From assembly GCF_015207605.1 (NCBI RefSeq), contig NZ_JADEWO010000062.1, positions 1-33,992 of the forward strand: DNA of 33,992 bases, read 5' to 3'. The first letter of the stretch is position 1. The number at the start of each line of letters is the position of its first letter. Shown in pieces: positions 24,540 through 32,744 of this stretch. Source of the DNA: Oculatella sp. LEGE 06141. Its GTDB lineage: Bacteria; Cyanobacteriota; Cyanobacteriia; Elainellales; Elainellaceae. The position numbers and the translations under genes are program-made. The notes below the pieces were generated by a model. That model saw only the letters and a program-made list of their open reading frames with translations. It had not been told where the DNA came from and did no database searches.

Positions 24540-25511
24540 ATGACAAACGGAAAGTATCGCATTCTCAGCATCAGCGGCGGTGGCGTGCGGGGCATTGTTG
24601 CTGCCATTTGGCTCAACCGTCTGGAAAAGAAGCTGGGATCGCCCATTTGGCAACATTTCGACCTGATTGCCGGAACCTCGACAGGAGCCGTTATTGGCTG
24701 CGCTCTATCCCTGGGCATTGATACTGAAACCGTGGTCGATTTTTATTTGCACCAGAGCCGCACGGTGTTTCCGACCAGTGCGGCTCGGCTCTGGAGCCGA
24801 CTGAGACGCACCCTAAGTGAAGGGTTAGACGCTCCTCGGTATGATGGTGAGGGGTTAGCGAGGGTGTTGAAGCAGGTGTTTGGTGATGCTCGGTTAAGTG
24901 ATTTGCGCGTTAAGCCCACCCTGATCACTACCTACAATACGGTGAACCGAGAAGCCCTGGTGCTAAAAAACGATCGCCCCCACTACAACTCACTACGGCT
25001 CTGGGACGTGTGCAAAGCGTCTTCCTCTGCTCCGGTCTATTTTCCGGCGCATCTGTTACAGGTTGGCAATCAAGAATTGCCGCTGATTGATGGGGGCATT
25101 GTTGCCAACAACCCCACGGCCTGTGCGATCGCGGAAGGGGTACGAATTAACAAGGCGCGATCGTCAGACGAACGGATTGATCTGGAAAATTTTGTAGTCG
25201 CTTCATTCGGGACGGGTGAAGTCACTCGACCCATTTATGCCCGTCAAACTCAGGAGTGGGGTGCATTAGAGTGGGTGATGCCGCTCATTGATGTGTTGTT
25301 TGACGGTTCTGCCGATGCGGTCGATTACATTGCTCACCATCTGCTGACGGATGGCAATTATTTTCGGTTCCAAACGCCGTTGAACCGAGCCTACGACGAC
25401 ATTGACAATGCCGATGCCACCAATCTCAGCGCTCTAATTACCACCGCTCAGGATTACCTCACTCATGGCGGAGATGCTCTCCTGGACAAGCTGGTTTTAA
25501 ACTTGCAATAA
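24540..25511 (+). CDS. Patatin-like phospholipase
   Basis: 323 aa from the ATG at 24540; the frame is open upstream but only inside the permease gene. Patatin catalytic features: oxyanion loop GGGVRG (13-18), nucleophile S47 in GTSTG, and D184 in the DGG dyad (PLIDGGIVANNP). Predicted soluble lipid acyl hydrolase. The 26-bp gap to the permease implies co-transcription, though a metabolic link to nucleobase uptake is not obvious. A MITE begins 38 bp after its stop. Confidence 0.9.
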   Translation: MTNGKYRILSISGGGVRGIVAAIWLNRLEKKLGSPIWQHFDLIAGTSTGAVIGCALSLGIDTETVVDFYLHQSRTVFPTSAARLWSRLRRTLSEGLDAPRYDGEGLARVLKQVFGDARLSDLRVKPTLITTYNTVNREALVLKNDRPHYNSLRLWDVCKASSSAPVYFPAHLLQVGNQELPLIDGGIVANNPTACAIAEGVRINKARSSDERIDLENFVVASFGTGEVTRPIYARQTQEWGALEWVMPLIDVLFDGSADAVDYIAHHLLTDGNYFRFQTPLNRAYDDIDNADATNLSALITTAQDYLTHGGDALLDKLVLNLQ

Positions 25512-25549
25512 GAGCGTGAAGCCAGAATTTACGTACTGCTCTGGTTTAA

Positions 25550-25700
25550 GAGGGTGTTTGAAAAGTGCTGAACGTCACTCGAACCGCCCCCTAAATCCCC
25601 CAAGATGGGGGACTTCCGAGCCGATTCTCGTTCAAAGTCCCCCAATTCTGGGGGATTTAGGGGGCGAATGCAGGACATTTGCTACTTTTCAAACATCCTC
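25550..25700. mobile_element. MITE of the GAGGATG family, copy 1 (151 bp)
   Basis: Termini GAGGGTGTTTGAAAAGT and ACTTTTCAAACATCCTC (one mismatch) with flanking TAA on both sides (25547-25549, 25701-25703), a likely 3-bp target duplication. The core holds the palindrome CCCCCTAAATCCCCC / GGGGGATTTAGGGGG. The core is nearly identical to copy 2. The TNA-type duplication would fit an IS5-family relative, an inference. Its last base forms part of the glycosyltransferase stop codon. Confidence 0.88.
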
Positions 25701-26626
25701 TAAGAACCGCCGCTGCGTTTATCAATCATATCGGCCAGAAGCGCAAACATTGAGACTTGCGTTGCCGCCACAAACAGAATCAGCGTTCGTTCTGTTAAAT
25801 CGCGGCGATCGAACACATCTTGAAACAGCGTAATGAGGAATCCCGTAAAGAAGACACCTGCAATGGGCATGAATACTTTGAGGGGCGCAAAGTAAACGCC
25901 AGTTCGCAAAATCAGTTGAACAAAGCGCAATGTGTCTTGAATCGGCTTAATCTTGCTTTTGCCGACGCGATGATGAAAATCAATGGGAACATAGCGCACG
26001 ACATAGAAATTGGTCAGCATGGCGACGGTAATGGTCGTTGTAAAGCTGAACGTATCTGGCAGAATGTTCAAAAACTTTTCAACGACGGCTTTATGGAAAA
26101 CGCGCATCCCGCTGTTGAGGTCTGGAATGGGACGACCCGTAACCCATTGAGCAAAACGCACCAAAAACCATTTTGGAATTTTACGCAGTTTTGAGTAATG
26201 TACGTTTGCTCCCGTGCGTGCCCCCACCACCATATCGGCTTCATCGGCCAGCGATACCAGGCGCGGAATTTGCTCGTTAGGATAGGTGCCATCTGCATCG
26301 GTAATGACGATGAGAGGATATTTGGCGTGGCGAATGCCCGTCTTGAGCGCTGCTCCATACCCACGATTGACGACGTGTTCAATTAAGCGAATGTCGTGGC
26401 GATCGCGCAACAGCTTACCTGTGTTATCGGTAGAGCCATCGTTGACCACTACAATTTCGTACTCACAGCCAGCGGCGCGAAAGGTATCTTGCAAATGGTC
26501 GAGGGTGATGCCAATTCCCTGTTCTTCATTGTAAGCGGGTAGCACCAACGAAAAGGGCGGACAAATTGGCTCTAGACGTTGAGACCCAGGTGAAACGGTT
26601 TCGGTGGCGTGTGAATGGTTCTGCAT
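25700..26626 (-). CDS. Family 2 glycosyltransferase, dolichyl-phosphate-type
   Basis: 308-aa membrane-associated glycosyltransferase. GT2 motifs: LVLPAYNEEQGI, IVVVNDGSTDNTG, the metal-binding DADGTYP, and LNSGMRVF in the acceptor loop. Two hydrophobic segments near the C-terminus (about 242-265 and 276-295) should anchor it. Resembles polyprenyl-phosphate mannosyl/glucosyltransferases that charge a lipid carrier on the inner membrane face. The TAG stop codon is formed across the end of the MITE at 25550-25700, and a second MITE copy starts 44 bp upstream of its ATG, so the gene is tightly bracketed. Confidence 0.92.
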   Translation of the reverse strand: MQNHSHATETVSPGSQRLEPICPPFSLVLPAYNEEQGIGITLDHLQDTFRAAGCEYEIVVVNDGSTDNTGKLLRDRHDIRLIEHVVNRGYGAALKTGIRHAKYPLIVITDADGTYPNEQIPRLVSLADEADMVVGARTGANVHYSKLRKIPKWFLVRFAQWVTGRPIPDLNSGMRVFHKAVVEKFLNILPDTFSFTTTITVAMLTNFYVVRYVPIDFHHRVGKSKIKPIQDTLRFVQLILRTGVYFAPLKVFMPIAGVFFTGFLITLFQDVFDRRDLTERTLILFVAATQVSMFALLADMIDKRSGGS

Positions 26627-26669
26627 CCGGATGGCATTGTGGACGGGTGGAACGGCAGGACTGGTCTAA

Positions 26670-26830
26670 GAGGATGTTTGAAAAGTGCTGAACGTCACTC
26701 GAACCGCCCCCTAAATCCCCCAAGATGGGGGACTTCCGAGCCGATTCTCGTTCAAAGTCCCCCAATTCTGGGGGATTTAGGGGGCGAATGCAGGACATTT
26801 GCTACTCTTTCAACATCCTCAAACATCCTC
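26670..26830. mobile_element. MITE of the GAGGATG family, copy 2 (161 bp)
   Basis: Same orientation and almost the same sequence as copy 1, but the right terminus carries an extra 10-bp duplication (AACATCCTCA repeated). TAA lies on both sides (26667-26669, 26831-26833). Occupies the probable promoter region of the glycosyltransferase gene. Confidence 0.88.
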
Positions 26831-26959
26831 TAAGCCTGGGTCAAGCTTACCGGATATTGGTATCAAGGCGATCGCCCTTCCCCCTTTTTTGACTGAACAG
26901 TTCCCCTTATGCCCTTGTCCAGAGGGTGCCTGCGATTGGTCAGGCAATCCGTGATTCAA

Positions 26960-28420
26960 TCAGGCGGCAGGGTTCCAGGTGCCATGAAAGCCCATTGGAA
27001 CGACTTCAGGTAAGCCAATGCGGCAGACGGGGGCATCGTTGAGGCGATCGCTATCAAAAATCCAGACTTCACTGGTGTTGTTATTGCCATCAAAAACCAC
27101 GGTTAATATCCATCCTCGCTCCGGATGTAAGGCATCAGCGGCATACAGCGGTTCCATTGGATAGCGATGGTCGCCCAACTCTGCGACTGTTAATGTATCG
27201 GTTTGGTAGTCGTAACGGGCGATCGAGCCAAAGATCTCGCGGCTAATTTCTGCATCCGCATGATGAACCGATAGGAACGTGTAGCGCCAGGGTTGCCCCA
27301 CCTGAGCAGGCGGCACCACCGGAAATTCGCAATTGCGCGACACCACTTCCTGCAAGGACTTAATCTTTGCTGTTTTGGGGTCAAGCCGCACCTGCCAGAG
27401 CTGGCTGGGAGAGGCGGTATGGGTTTCGCCACTCGCTACTTCTTTTAAGTATTGATTGGTGCGCGTGAAGTCGGGATGTCGGGCAAAGTCCAGAGTAATC
27501 AAGCCATCTGCTACACAACCGTTGCCAAAATGCCATTGAAACCAGGGTTCAGTTTCTCCCTGGCTAACTACATCCAGGGTGTCGCGATCGACCACAAAAA
27601 TGCGGGTGCTTTGATTAGCTTTCCACTCTAATGCGTCGCTGTAGCTGCTCACCCCAACTAGTACAGGCAAAACATTGAGCCGCACAGGTGGCACAAAAAA
27701 GACCAGATATTGCCCAGCCAAAACAAAGCTATGAACGAGCGGAATGCCGTCTAGCGGAATGGCTGTTTTTTTAACAATGCGGCCAGTGCGATCGCTCTTA
27801 TACACGTTGAGCTTAGGATTTGGCCCCGCACTGACTCCCATATTGAAAATTTCGCCCGTTACCGGGTCGCGCTGGGGGTGCGCCGAATACGGCTGATCGT
27901 CTGCCAAGCCATTCAAGGAATCAATGCCCAGGGTGTTTAAATGGGTGAGGTCGATCGCATGGGGCTTGCCGCCTTCCCACAGCGCCAGCAGCTTGTCGGG
28001 TAATGCTAACAGGGAGGTGTTTGCCGTATTTTTAGCCGGAACCTCATTCATCACCATCTTCCACCAGTGATTCCAGAGAGGGCCGGGTTCGGTCATGCCG
28101 TAGTTGCTGTAGAGAAACTGACCCGCTTCTGATTCGGCCAAATAGCCTGCTGTTTGAATGTAGCGATACAGGCCGACCGGATCGGCATCACTAAATCGCA
28201 CCGCCAGAATGGCACCGTCACCGTCAAACCAGTGCCCCACTCTCTTTCCACCTCGCTCTAGCCGTCCTGGCCCGTTGCGGTAGAGGGTGCCGCGTAATCC
28301 GGCAGGAACCGCACCTGCCAAAATGGGTAAAGAGGTGGGAGCGAACTCCTTGGCGACGGGGAGGATGCCGTTCGTCCAGGCTCGTTGGTTGGATTGGGTG
28401 TTGGGTGAAGTTACTGTCAT
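26960..28420 (-). CDS. Carotenoid cleavage oxygenase (apocarotenoid-15,15'-oxygenase type)
   Basis: 486-aa non-haem iron enzyme that cleaves apocarotenals to retinal in characterised cyanobacterial homologues. The four iron-ligand histidines are at the expected places: H181 (YSAHPQRD), H230 (LVHSFVL), H297 (WFQWHFGNG) and H479 (MGFHGTWNP at the C-terminus). Length is close to the 490-aa Synechocystis enzyme. No signal peptide. The start follows HtrA by 102 bp on the same strand. Substrate cannot be read from sequence; retinal or other apocarotenoid production is inferred. Confidence 0.93.
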   Translation of the reverse strand: MTVTSPNTQSNQRAWTNGILPVAKEFAPTSLPILAGAVPAGLRGTLYRNGPGRLERGGKRVGHWFDGDGAILAVRFSDADPVGLYRYIQTAGYLAESEAGQFLYSNYGMTEPGPLWNHWWKMVMNEVPAKNTANTSLLALPDKLLALWEGGKPHAIDLTHLNTLGIDSLNGLADDQPYSAHPQRDPVTGEIFNMGVSAGPNPKLNVYKSDRTGRIVKKTAIPLDGIPLVHSFVLAGQYLVFFVPPVRLNVLPVLVGVSSYSDALEWKANQSTRIFVVDRDTLDVVSQGETEPWFQWHFGNGCVADGLITLDFARHPDFTRTNQYLKEVASGETHTASPSQLWQVRLDPKTAKIKSLQEVVSRNCEFPVVPPAQVGQPWRYTFLSVHHADAEISREIFGSIARYDYQTDTLTVAELGDHRYPMEPLYAADALHPERGWILTVVFDGNNNTSEVWIFDSDRLNDAPVCRIGLPEVVPMGFHGTWNPAA

Positions 28421-28522
28421 ATCTTGATTCTATAGCGGCTCGAATGGGTTGAGTTGATGCCACGTTCAGGTGGAGATCGTTTGCTGCTGGGGGCAGCGAT
28501 CCGATGGCTTTAACCCGGTTGC

Positions 28523-29734
28523 TCAACTGTCTTCTGTGGGCAACGCTTCCAGTTGAACATCCACTGCAACTGTTTGATTGCGTCGGACTATTTGCAGTTG
28601 CAATGTGCCGCCAATTCCCGCCTCGTCAACAGCCGTTTGAATTTGATTGGCATTGGTAACTTCTTGCCCATTCACCTGTTGAACGATGTCACCGGGGCGA
28701 ATTCCAGCCCGTGCTGCGGGTGAATTGGGGACAACATCAACCACCAGAACCCCCTGATCCACATCCACTTGCAGATTTAAATTGGGGGAATTGTTGAGTC
28801 GCTGCTTGGTTCTGGGGGTGATGGGCACCATCCGAATGCCAAGGTAAGCATATTCAACCCGTCCCTGGCTGATGAGTTGCTGGGCAACGTTTTGGGCTGT
28901 GTTAATTGGAATGGCAAAGCCAAGCCCCTGCGCCCCCCCAATGATTGCGGTGTTGACACCAATGACTTCTCCCTGAGCGTTGACCAACGGCCCACCAGAA
29001 TTACCGGGATTGATCGCGGCATCGGTTTGCAGGAAGTCGAGCCGTTTATCTGGAACGCCTACGTCGCCACTGGAGCGCTCGATGGCGCTAATTACGCCAA
29101 CGGTTACTGTTTCTTCGAGTCCTAGCGGGTTGCCGATCGCGATCGCCCACTGTCCCCGCCGCACCTGATCTGAGTTGCCGAGCGTCACCGTTGGTAAATT
29201 GTTGGCCTCAACCTGGAGGACTGCAATATCTGACACCGGATCGTCGCCCAAGACGCGCCCCTCTAACACCTGTCCATCGGAAAGCGTCACCATGACGGTA
29301 TCGGCATCGCTAACGACGTGGGAATTGGTCACAATTTGACCATCACTGCTAATGATGAAGCCAGAACCGATGCCTTCCAAAATCCGTTCTGCTGGCGCGT
29401 TGGGTACCGAGTCTCCAAAGAAGCGACGAAGAAACGGATCTCTAAATGCGTCTGGTATTTGCGTTTGCACGGTTTGAGAGACTTCAATTTGAACGACGGC
29501 GGGTTCGACCCGTTCCAACGCCAGTTCCACAAAATTGGTTTCAATTGGTGCTGCTGTTGGCTGGTTAGCTGGATCTGCCGTGGTTGCCTGAGGTGCGATC
29601 GGCTGCCCTGGCGAGGTTTGTCTGAACCGTTCAATTGAGCAACTACCCAGCAATCCTGTTAATAACAGTAAGGTGCCTGCCGCGAGGGGATGAACGCGTT
29701 GGGGGGGACGATCGCTGCACAGAATATTCATCAT
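28523..29734 (-). CDS. HtrA/DegP-family serine protease (HhoA/HhoB type)
   Basis: About 403 aa from the tandem ATGs at 29734/29731; the frame is open further upstream but those residues do not resemble a leader. The N-terminus has a hydrophobic segment ending LLGSC (Cys32), a likely lipoprotein signal. Trypsin-like triad: H139 (TNSHVV), D169 (SDIAVL) and S246 (NPGNSGGP). One PDZ domain (about 295-397) with PAARAGIRPGDIVQQVNGQEV. Envelope protein quality-control protease typical of cyanobacteria. Divergent from the alpha/beta-hydrolase gene. Confidence 0.93.
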   Translation of the reverse strand: MMNILCSDRPPQRVHPLAAGTLLLLTGLLGSCSIERFRQTSPGQPIAPQATTADPANQPTAAPIETNFVELALERVEPAVVQIEVSQTVQTQIPDAFRDPFLRRFFGDSVPNAPAERILEGIGSGFIISSDGQIVTNSHVVSDADTVMVTLSDGQVLEGRVLGDDPVSDIAVLQVEANNLPTVTLGNSDQVRRGQWAIAIGNPLGLEETVTVGVISAIERSSGDVGVPDKRLDFLQTDAAINPGNSGGPLVNAQGEVIGVNTAIIGGAQGLGFAIPINTAQNVAQQLISQGRVEYAYLGIRMVPITPRTKQRLNNSPNLNLQVDVDQGVLVVDVVPNSPAARAGIRPGDIVQQVNGQEVTNANQIQTAVDEAGIGGTLQLQIVRRNQTVAVDVQLEALPTEDS

Positions 29735-30061
29735 CGATAACGTCTGGCTAGAGTAGCTTTTGGGGGCAACACTACCAGGATTGAAACTTTTAGCGCAGTT
29801 GTCTTCTACCGGAAGATGTTTTTTTGAACTACAGCCATTTTTTTTGCATTCACCACACCTCAAACCATATACCCCACACCCATCTTGGCGAGGCTGTGGC
29901 TGACTCGATTGAGAACGGCTGTAAATGTAGGCTATTAGCGGCAGCGAAGCGCGAACTCAACCTGAGAACGATGTGCTGGGGCAGGGGAAAGAGGGTAGAA
30001 GAGAAGAAGGGCTGTTGTCTTTTGCTCCCGTCCTCTACCGTCGCGTTTTCTATCATCTATT
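29735..30061. other. Divergent intergenic region between HtrA and alpha/beta-hydrolase genes
   Basis: Should hold both divergent promoters. It contains the 92-bp repeat at 29831-29922 and an A/G-rich stretch near 29980-30010. No confident promoter hexamers. Confidence 0.4.
29831..29922 (+). repeat. Dispersed 92-bp repeat, copy 2
   Basis: Matches 14861-14953 with few changes (shared CTGTGGCTGACTCGATTGAG and GCATTCACCAC). Ends ACAGCC...GGCTGT are an inverted repeat, supporting a MITE. Lies between two divergent genes. Confidence 0.7.
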
Positions 30062-31018
30062 ATGTTTATTCCTCCCGGCTTTCAACAGCGTTCCATCACG
30101 ACTCATTTGGGAATGATGGTCTACTACAGCAACAGCGGTGAGCCTTGGGTTAGTACCACGGCAGCAGGTTCCGGTGATACGTTGGTGTTTTTACACGGAT
30201 TGGGTGGCGGTTCCTCTGCCTATGAGTGGTCTAAGGTTTATCCTGCCTTTGCGGCAGAGTATCGGGTACTTGCTCCTGATTTAATTGGCTGGGGGCGATC
30301 GGCTCACCCAGAGCGCAATTACACGATTGATGATTACATCACCACCATCATTGAGTTCATGGAGAAAACCTGTGATGGCGCTACACCAGTGGTTGCATCT
30401 GCATTGACGGCTGCTTTTACTATTCGAGCGGCGATCGCCCGTCCCGATCTGTTTAAATCGCTGATTCTAACCACGGCAGCAGGGCTTTCAGAGTTTGGTG
30501 ATTCCTACAAAACCAACTTTTTTACCCAGCTTGCCAGCACTCCTATTTTGGATCGATTGCTGTACAGTACGGGTGTCAGTACCGGGTTTGGCATTCGTAG
30601 CTATCTTGAACAACGCCAGTTTGCTCATTCTGAGCGAGTTTACCCTGAACTAATAGAAGCCTATGCTCAATCGGCGCAACAGCCCAATGCTGAATATGCA
30701 GCACTCTCGTTTGTACGTGGAGATTTGTGTTTTGACTTAACGCAATACATTACTCAATTGACAGTACCTACCGCCTTAATTTGGGGACGTGAATCAGAGT
30801 TCACTGGGCCAAAGGTAGGACAACGTTTAACCGAACTGAATCCTGCGGCGATCAAAGCCTTTTATCAATCAGATGATGTTGGATTTACACCACAGCTAGA
30901 GCTTCCCGCTGTAACGATTGGGCTGATTCGTCAGTTTTTGCCGTTGCTAGGTCAGGGAGAAGAGAGCGGGGAAACGGCAGGTGAAGAAGATAGGTCACAA
31001 GAGAGCCAAATTGAGTAG
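30062..31018 (+). CDS. Alpha/beta-hydrolase fold protein, probably non-catalytic
   Basis: 318-aa alpha/beta-hydrolase fold with LVFLHGLGGGSSAYEW (oxyanion strand) and LAPDLIGWGRSAHPE. Expected catalytic positions look altered. The nucleophile elbow reads VASALTAA, placing Ala114 where Ser normally sits, unless S113 serves. The acidic position in WGRESEFTG has Glu/Ser instead of the usual Asp. The His motif near the C-terminus is GFTPQLELP, with Phe275 where GH is expected. The C-terminal 25 residues are Glu/Gln-rich. No signal peptide. It may be a binding or scaffolding homologue. Monocistronic, followed by the 40-bp tandem repeats. Confidence 0.85.
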   Translation: MFIPPGFQQRSITTHLGMMVYYSNSGEPWVSTTAAGSGDTLVFLHGLGGGSSAYEWSKVYPAFAAEYRVLAPDLIGWGRSAHPERNYTIDDYITTIIEFMEKTCDGATPVVASALTAAFTIRAAIARPDLFKSLILTTAAGLSEFGDSYKTNFFTQLASTPILDRLLYSTGVSTGFGIRSYLEQRQFAHSERVYPELIEAYAQSAQQPNAEYAALSFVRGDLCFDLTQYITQLTVPTALIWGRESEFTGPKVGQRLTELNPAAIKAFYQSDDVGFTPQLELPAVTIGLIRQFLPLLGQGEESGETAGEEDRSQESQIE

Positions 31019-31020
31019 AG

Positions 31021-31148
31021 CTTTTCATCTATCTATCCTAACGAGGACACCATACGGAAAGATTCCATCTATCTACCCTACTTGGGATGTTATGCGGAAA
31101 CTGTCTGCCTATCCATCTGATATGGGGTGTTAGATGGATAGTTTCCGC
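31021..31148 (-). repeat. Degenerate 40-bp tandem repeats (three units)
   Basis: Units 31021-31060, 31061-31100 and 31101-31140: ATCTATCCTA/ATCTACCCTA and CGGAAA recur exactly 40 bp apart in units 1 and 2, and unit 3 is diverged. TTTCCGC follows at 31142-31148 in opposite sense. Read on the minus strand, unit 2 matches 13761-13800 at 30 of 40 positions. Immediately precedes the second cassette region. Confidence 0.75.
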
Positions 31149-31211
31149 ACAATATATATAGTTATACCGATGGGTAATCAATGTGCTGCGTACGGTTTTT
31201 AAGGTAATTGC

Positions 31212-31829
31212 ATGGCAAAGAATTTTTCAAAAGTCGATCGCAAGGTGGAAGAAATACTAAGACGTTACTCAGAGGGTGAAAGAGATTTTTCCAATCTAGA
31301 CTTGCAGTATGCAGATCTAAATAGTTTAGATCTCAGTGGCATTAATTTGAGCAACCCTGATCTAACAGGTGCAAATTTAATGTTCACGAATTTAACGAGA
31401 GCAAATCTTCGGCACGCAAACTTTCGTAAAGCAGATATGGCTTGTTGTGATGTTAGCTTTGCAGACCTAAGTGGCACAAATCTTAGAAACATAGAAGAGA
31501 TGTGTGCAGGAGCTAATGCCAACTTTAGTGGAGCCGATCTCAGTGACTCTATTTTGGATCAATGTACTTTATCGAATGCGAATTTGAGTGGAGTAAACAT
31601 GAGTCGATCCAGGATAATGCAAACCATATTGGACGGAGCCGATCTAACAAATGCAAACCTGAGTAACACTTTCTTGAACGAAGTGTGGCTGTGGAATGCA
31701 AACCTAACAAATACCAACTTCAAGGATGCCGAAATTAGAGATGTCAGACTAGAAGGTGCTATTTTTGTAAACACAATCATGCCAGATGGAAGATTGCAGA
31801 ATGGATGGTGTGAGCAATTAAATGTATGA
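31212..31829 (+). CDS. Pentapeptide-repeat protein
   Basis: 205 aa made almost wholly of A(D/N)LXX-type pentapeptides (about residues 25-190; for example LTGANLMFTNLTRANL), which fold as a right-handed quadrilateral beta-helix. There is no signal peptide or extra domain. Roles range from gyrase protection to scaffolding and cannot be told here. The DNA is more AT-rich than the preceding genes. Its stop overlaps the start of the Rpn-type gene by eight bases, so the two are probably co-transcribed. It is the first gene after the 40-bp repeats and may lie in the same cassette as the nuclease. Confidence 0.88.
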   Translation: MAKNFSKVDRKVEEILRRYSEGERDFSNLDLQYADLNSLDLSGINLSNPDLTGANLMFTNLTRANLRHANFRKADMACCDVSFADLSGTNLRNIEEMCAGANANFSGADLSDSILDQCTLSNANLSGVNMSRSRIMQTILDGADLTNANLSNTFLNEVWLWNANLTNTNFKDAEIRDVRLEGAIFVNTIMPDGRLQNGWCEQLNV

Positions 31830-32582
31830 CGATACCTGTCGATTCCTTGCTGAACACTTCTCTGCTGATTTCGCTAGTTGGCTCCTGGGACAGTCAGTTA
31901 CCCTAACGGAGCTAAAACCGTCTGAACTCTCCCTCGATCCGATTCGAGCTGATGCCCTAATTTTGCTGGAGTCGAATGAGTTAGTTCTACACTTGGAATT
32001 CCAAACCCGCCCCAAACGGGATATTCCATTCCGGATGCTGGATTATCGTGTGCGAGTGTACAGGCGCTATCCAGACAAAACAATGCGGCAGGTCGTAGTG
32101 TACCTTCAGCCCACTGGGTCTAATCTTATTCGACAAAATAGCTTTACGTTAGAGCACACTCGTCACGAGTTCGATATTGTTTGTGGGAGCAACCTGCCGA
32201 GATCTTTCTACGGTATCCTGGATTGACTCCCTTTGCTATTCTCGGTCAAAGTTCTGATGCAGAGGCAACGCTGAGACAAGTTGCCCAAATGGTTGATCAG
32301 ATTTCAGACCCGATAATACAGGCAAATCTGACTGCTGCTTCAGCAATTTTGGCTGGGATAAGATTAGAGGAAGAAGTGATTTATCGGCTACTGCGGAGGG
32401 ACATCATGCAGGAATCTGTCATTTATCGCTCTATTGAGCAAGAAGCAGAGGCGAGAAAGCAAAGAGAAATCGCCAACAACTTATTACGAGAAGGCTTACC
32501 AATTGAAACCGTTTCCCGTGGAACAGGATTATCGATCGAAGAAGTTCAACAACTTCAACAGAAAATGAACGAGTCCGCGTAA
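31822..32582 (+). pseudogene. Rpn-family PD-(D/E)XK nuclease / transposase-associated protein, frameshifted
   Basis: About 253 codons in two frames. The first part (31822 to about 32180) has the Rpn/DUF4351-type opening FLAEHFSADFASWLLGQ, LDPIRADALILLES and the nuclease core LHLEFQTRPKRDIPFRML. The frame breaks near 32180-32186 after HEFDIV and resumes with WEQPAEIFLRYPGL to 32582, including a C-terminal helix-turn-helix-like SRGTGLSIEEVQQLQQ. Loss of one (or four) bases in a GTTTG run would explain it. Both halves look conserved, so decay is recent or the read is wrong. Rpn proteins promote RecA-independent recombination in E. coli. Overlaps the pentapeptide gene and is followed 20 bp later by an attC-type site. 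Confidence 0.8.
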
Positions 32583-32602
32583 ATAAGTTTGGTCGATGCG
32601 CG

Positions 32603-32687
32603 GCATAACCCTGCATTGGTGCGGACAGCACAGAGGCTATCAGCAAGAGGTCAAAATTACCTGCTGCCGCACAACTTCGATTTGGGC
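32603..32687 (+). other. attC-type integron recombination site, 85 bp
   Basis: Starts with GCATAAC (R'') and ends with TTTGGGC, a one-base variant of GTTGGGC (R'). The arms ATTGGTGCGGACAGCA and (reverse complement) GTTGTGCGGCAGCA pair strongly, with extra G and A in the first arm, giving plus-strand orientation in agreement with the genes. The length matches the 85-88 bp sites of the other array. The degenerate R' may make it inactive. Confidence 0.72.
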
Positions 32688-32744
32688 TGCATTTTAGCCC
32701 CATGAGTTGAAACTTTTAGCAGTGGCAACACGGTTTCGTCAGTT

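Noticed and set aside
25550-26830. Composite IS transposon
   Set aside because: The flanking elements are only 151-161 bp and carry no transposase, so they are MITEs rather than insertion sequences.
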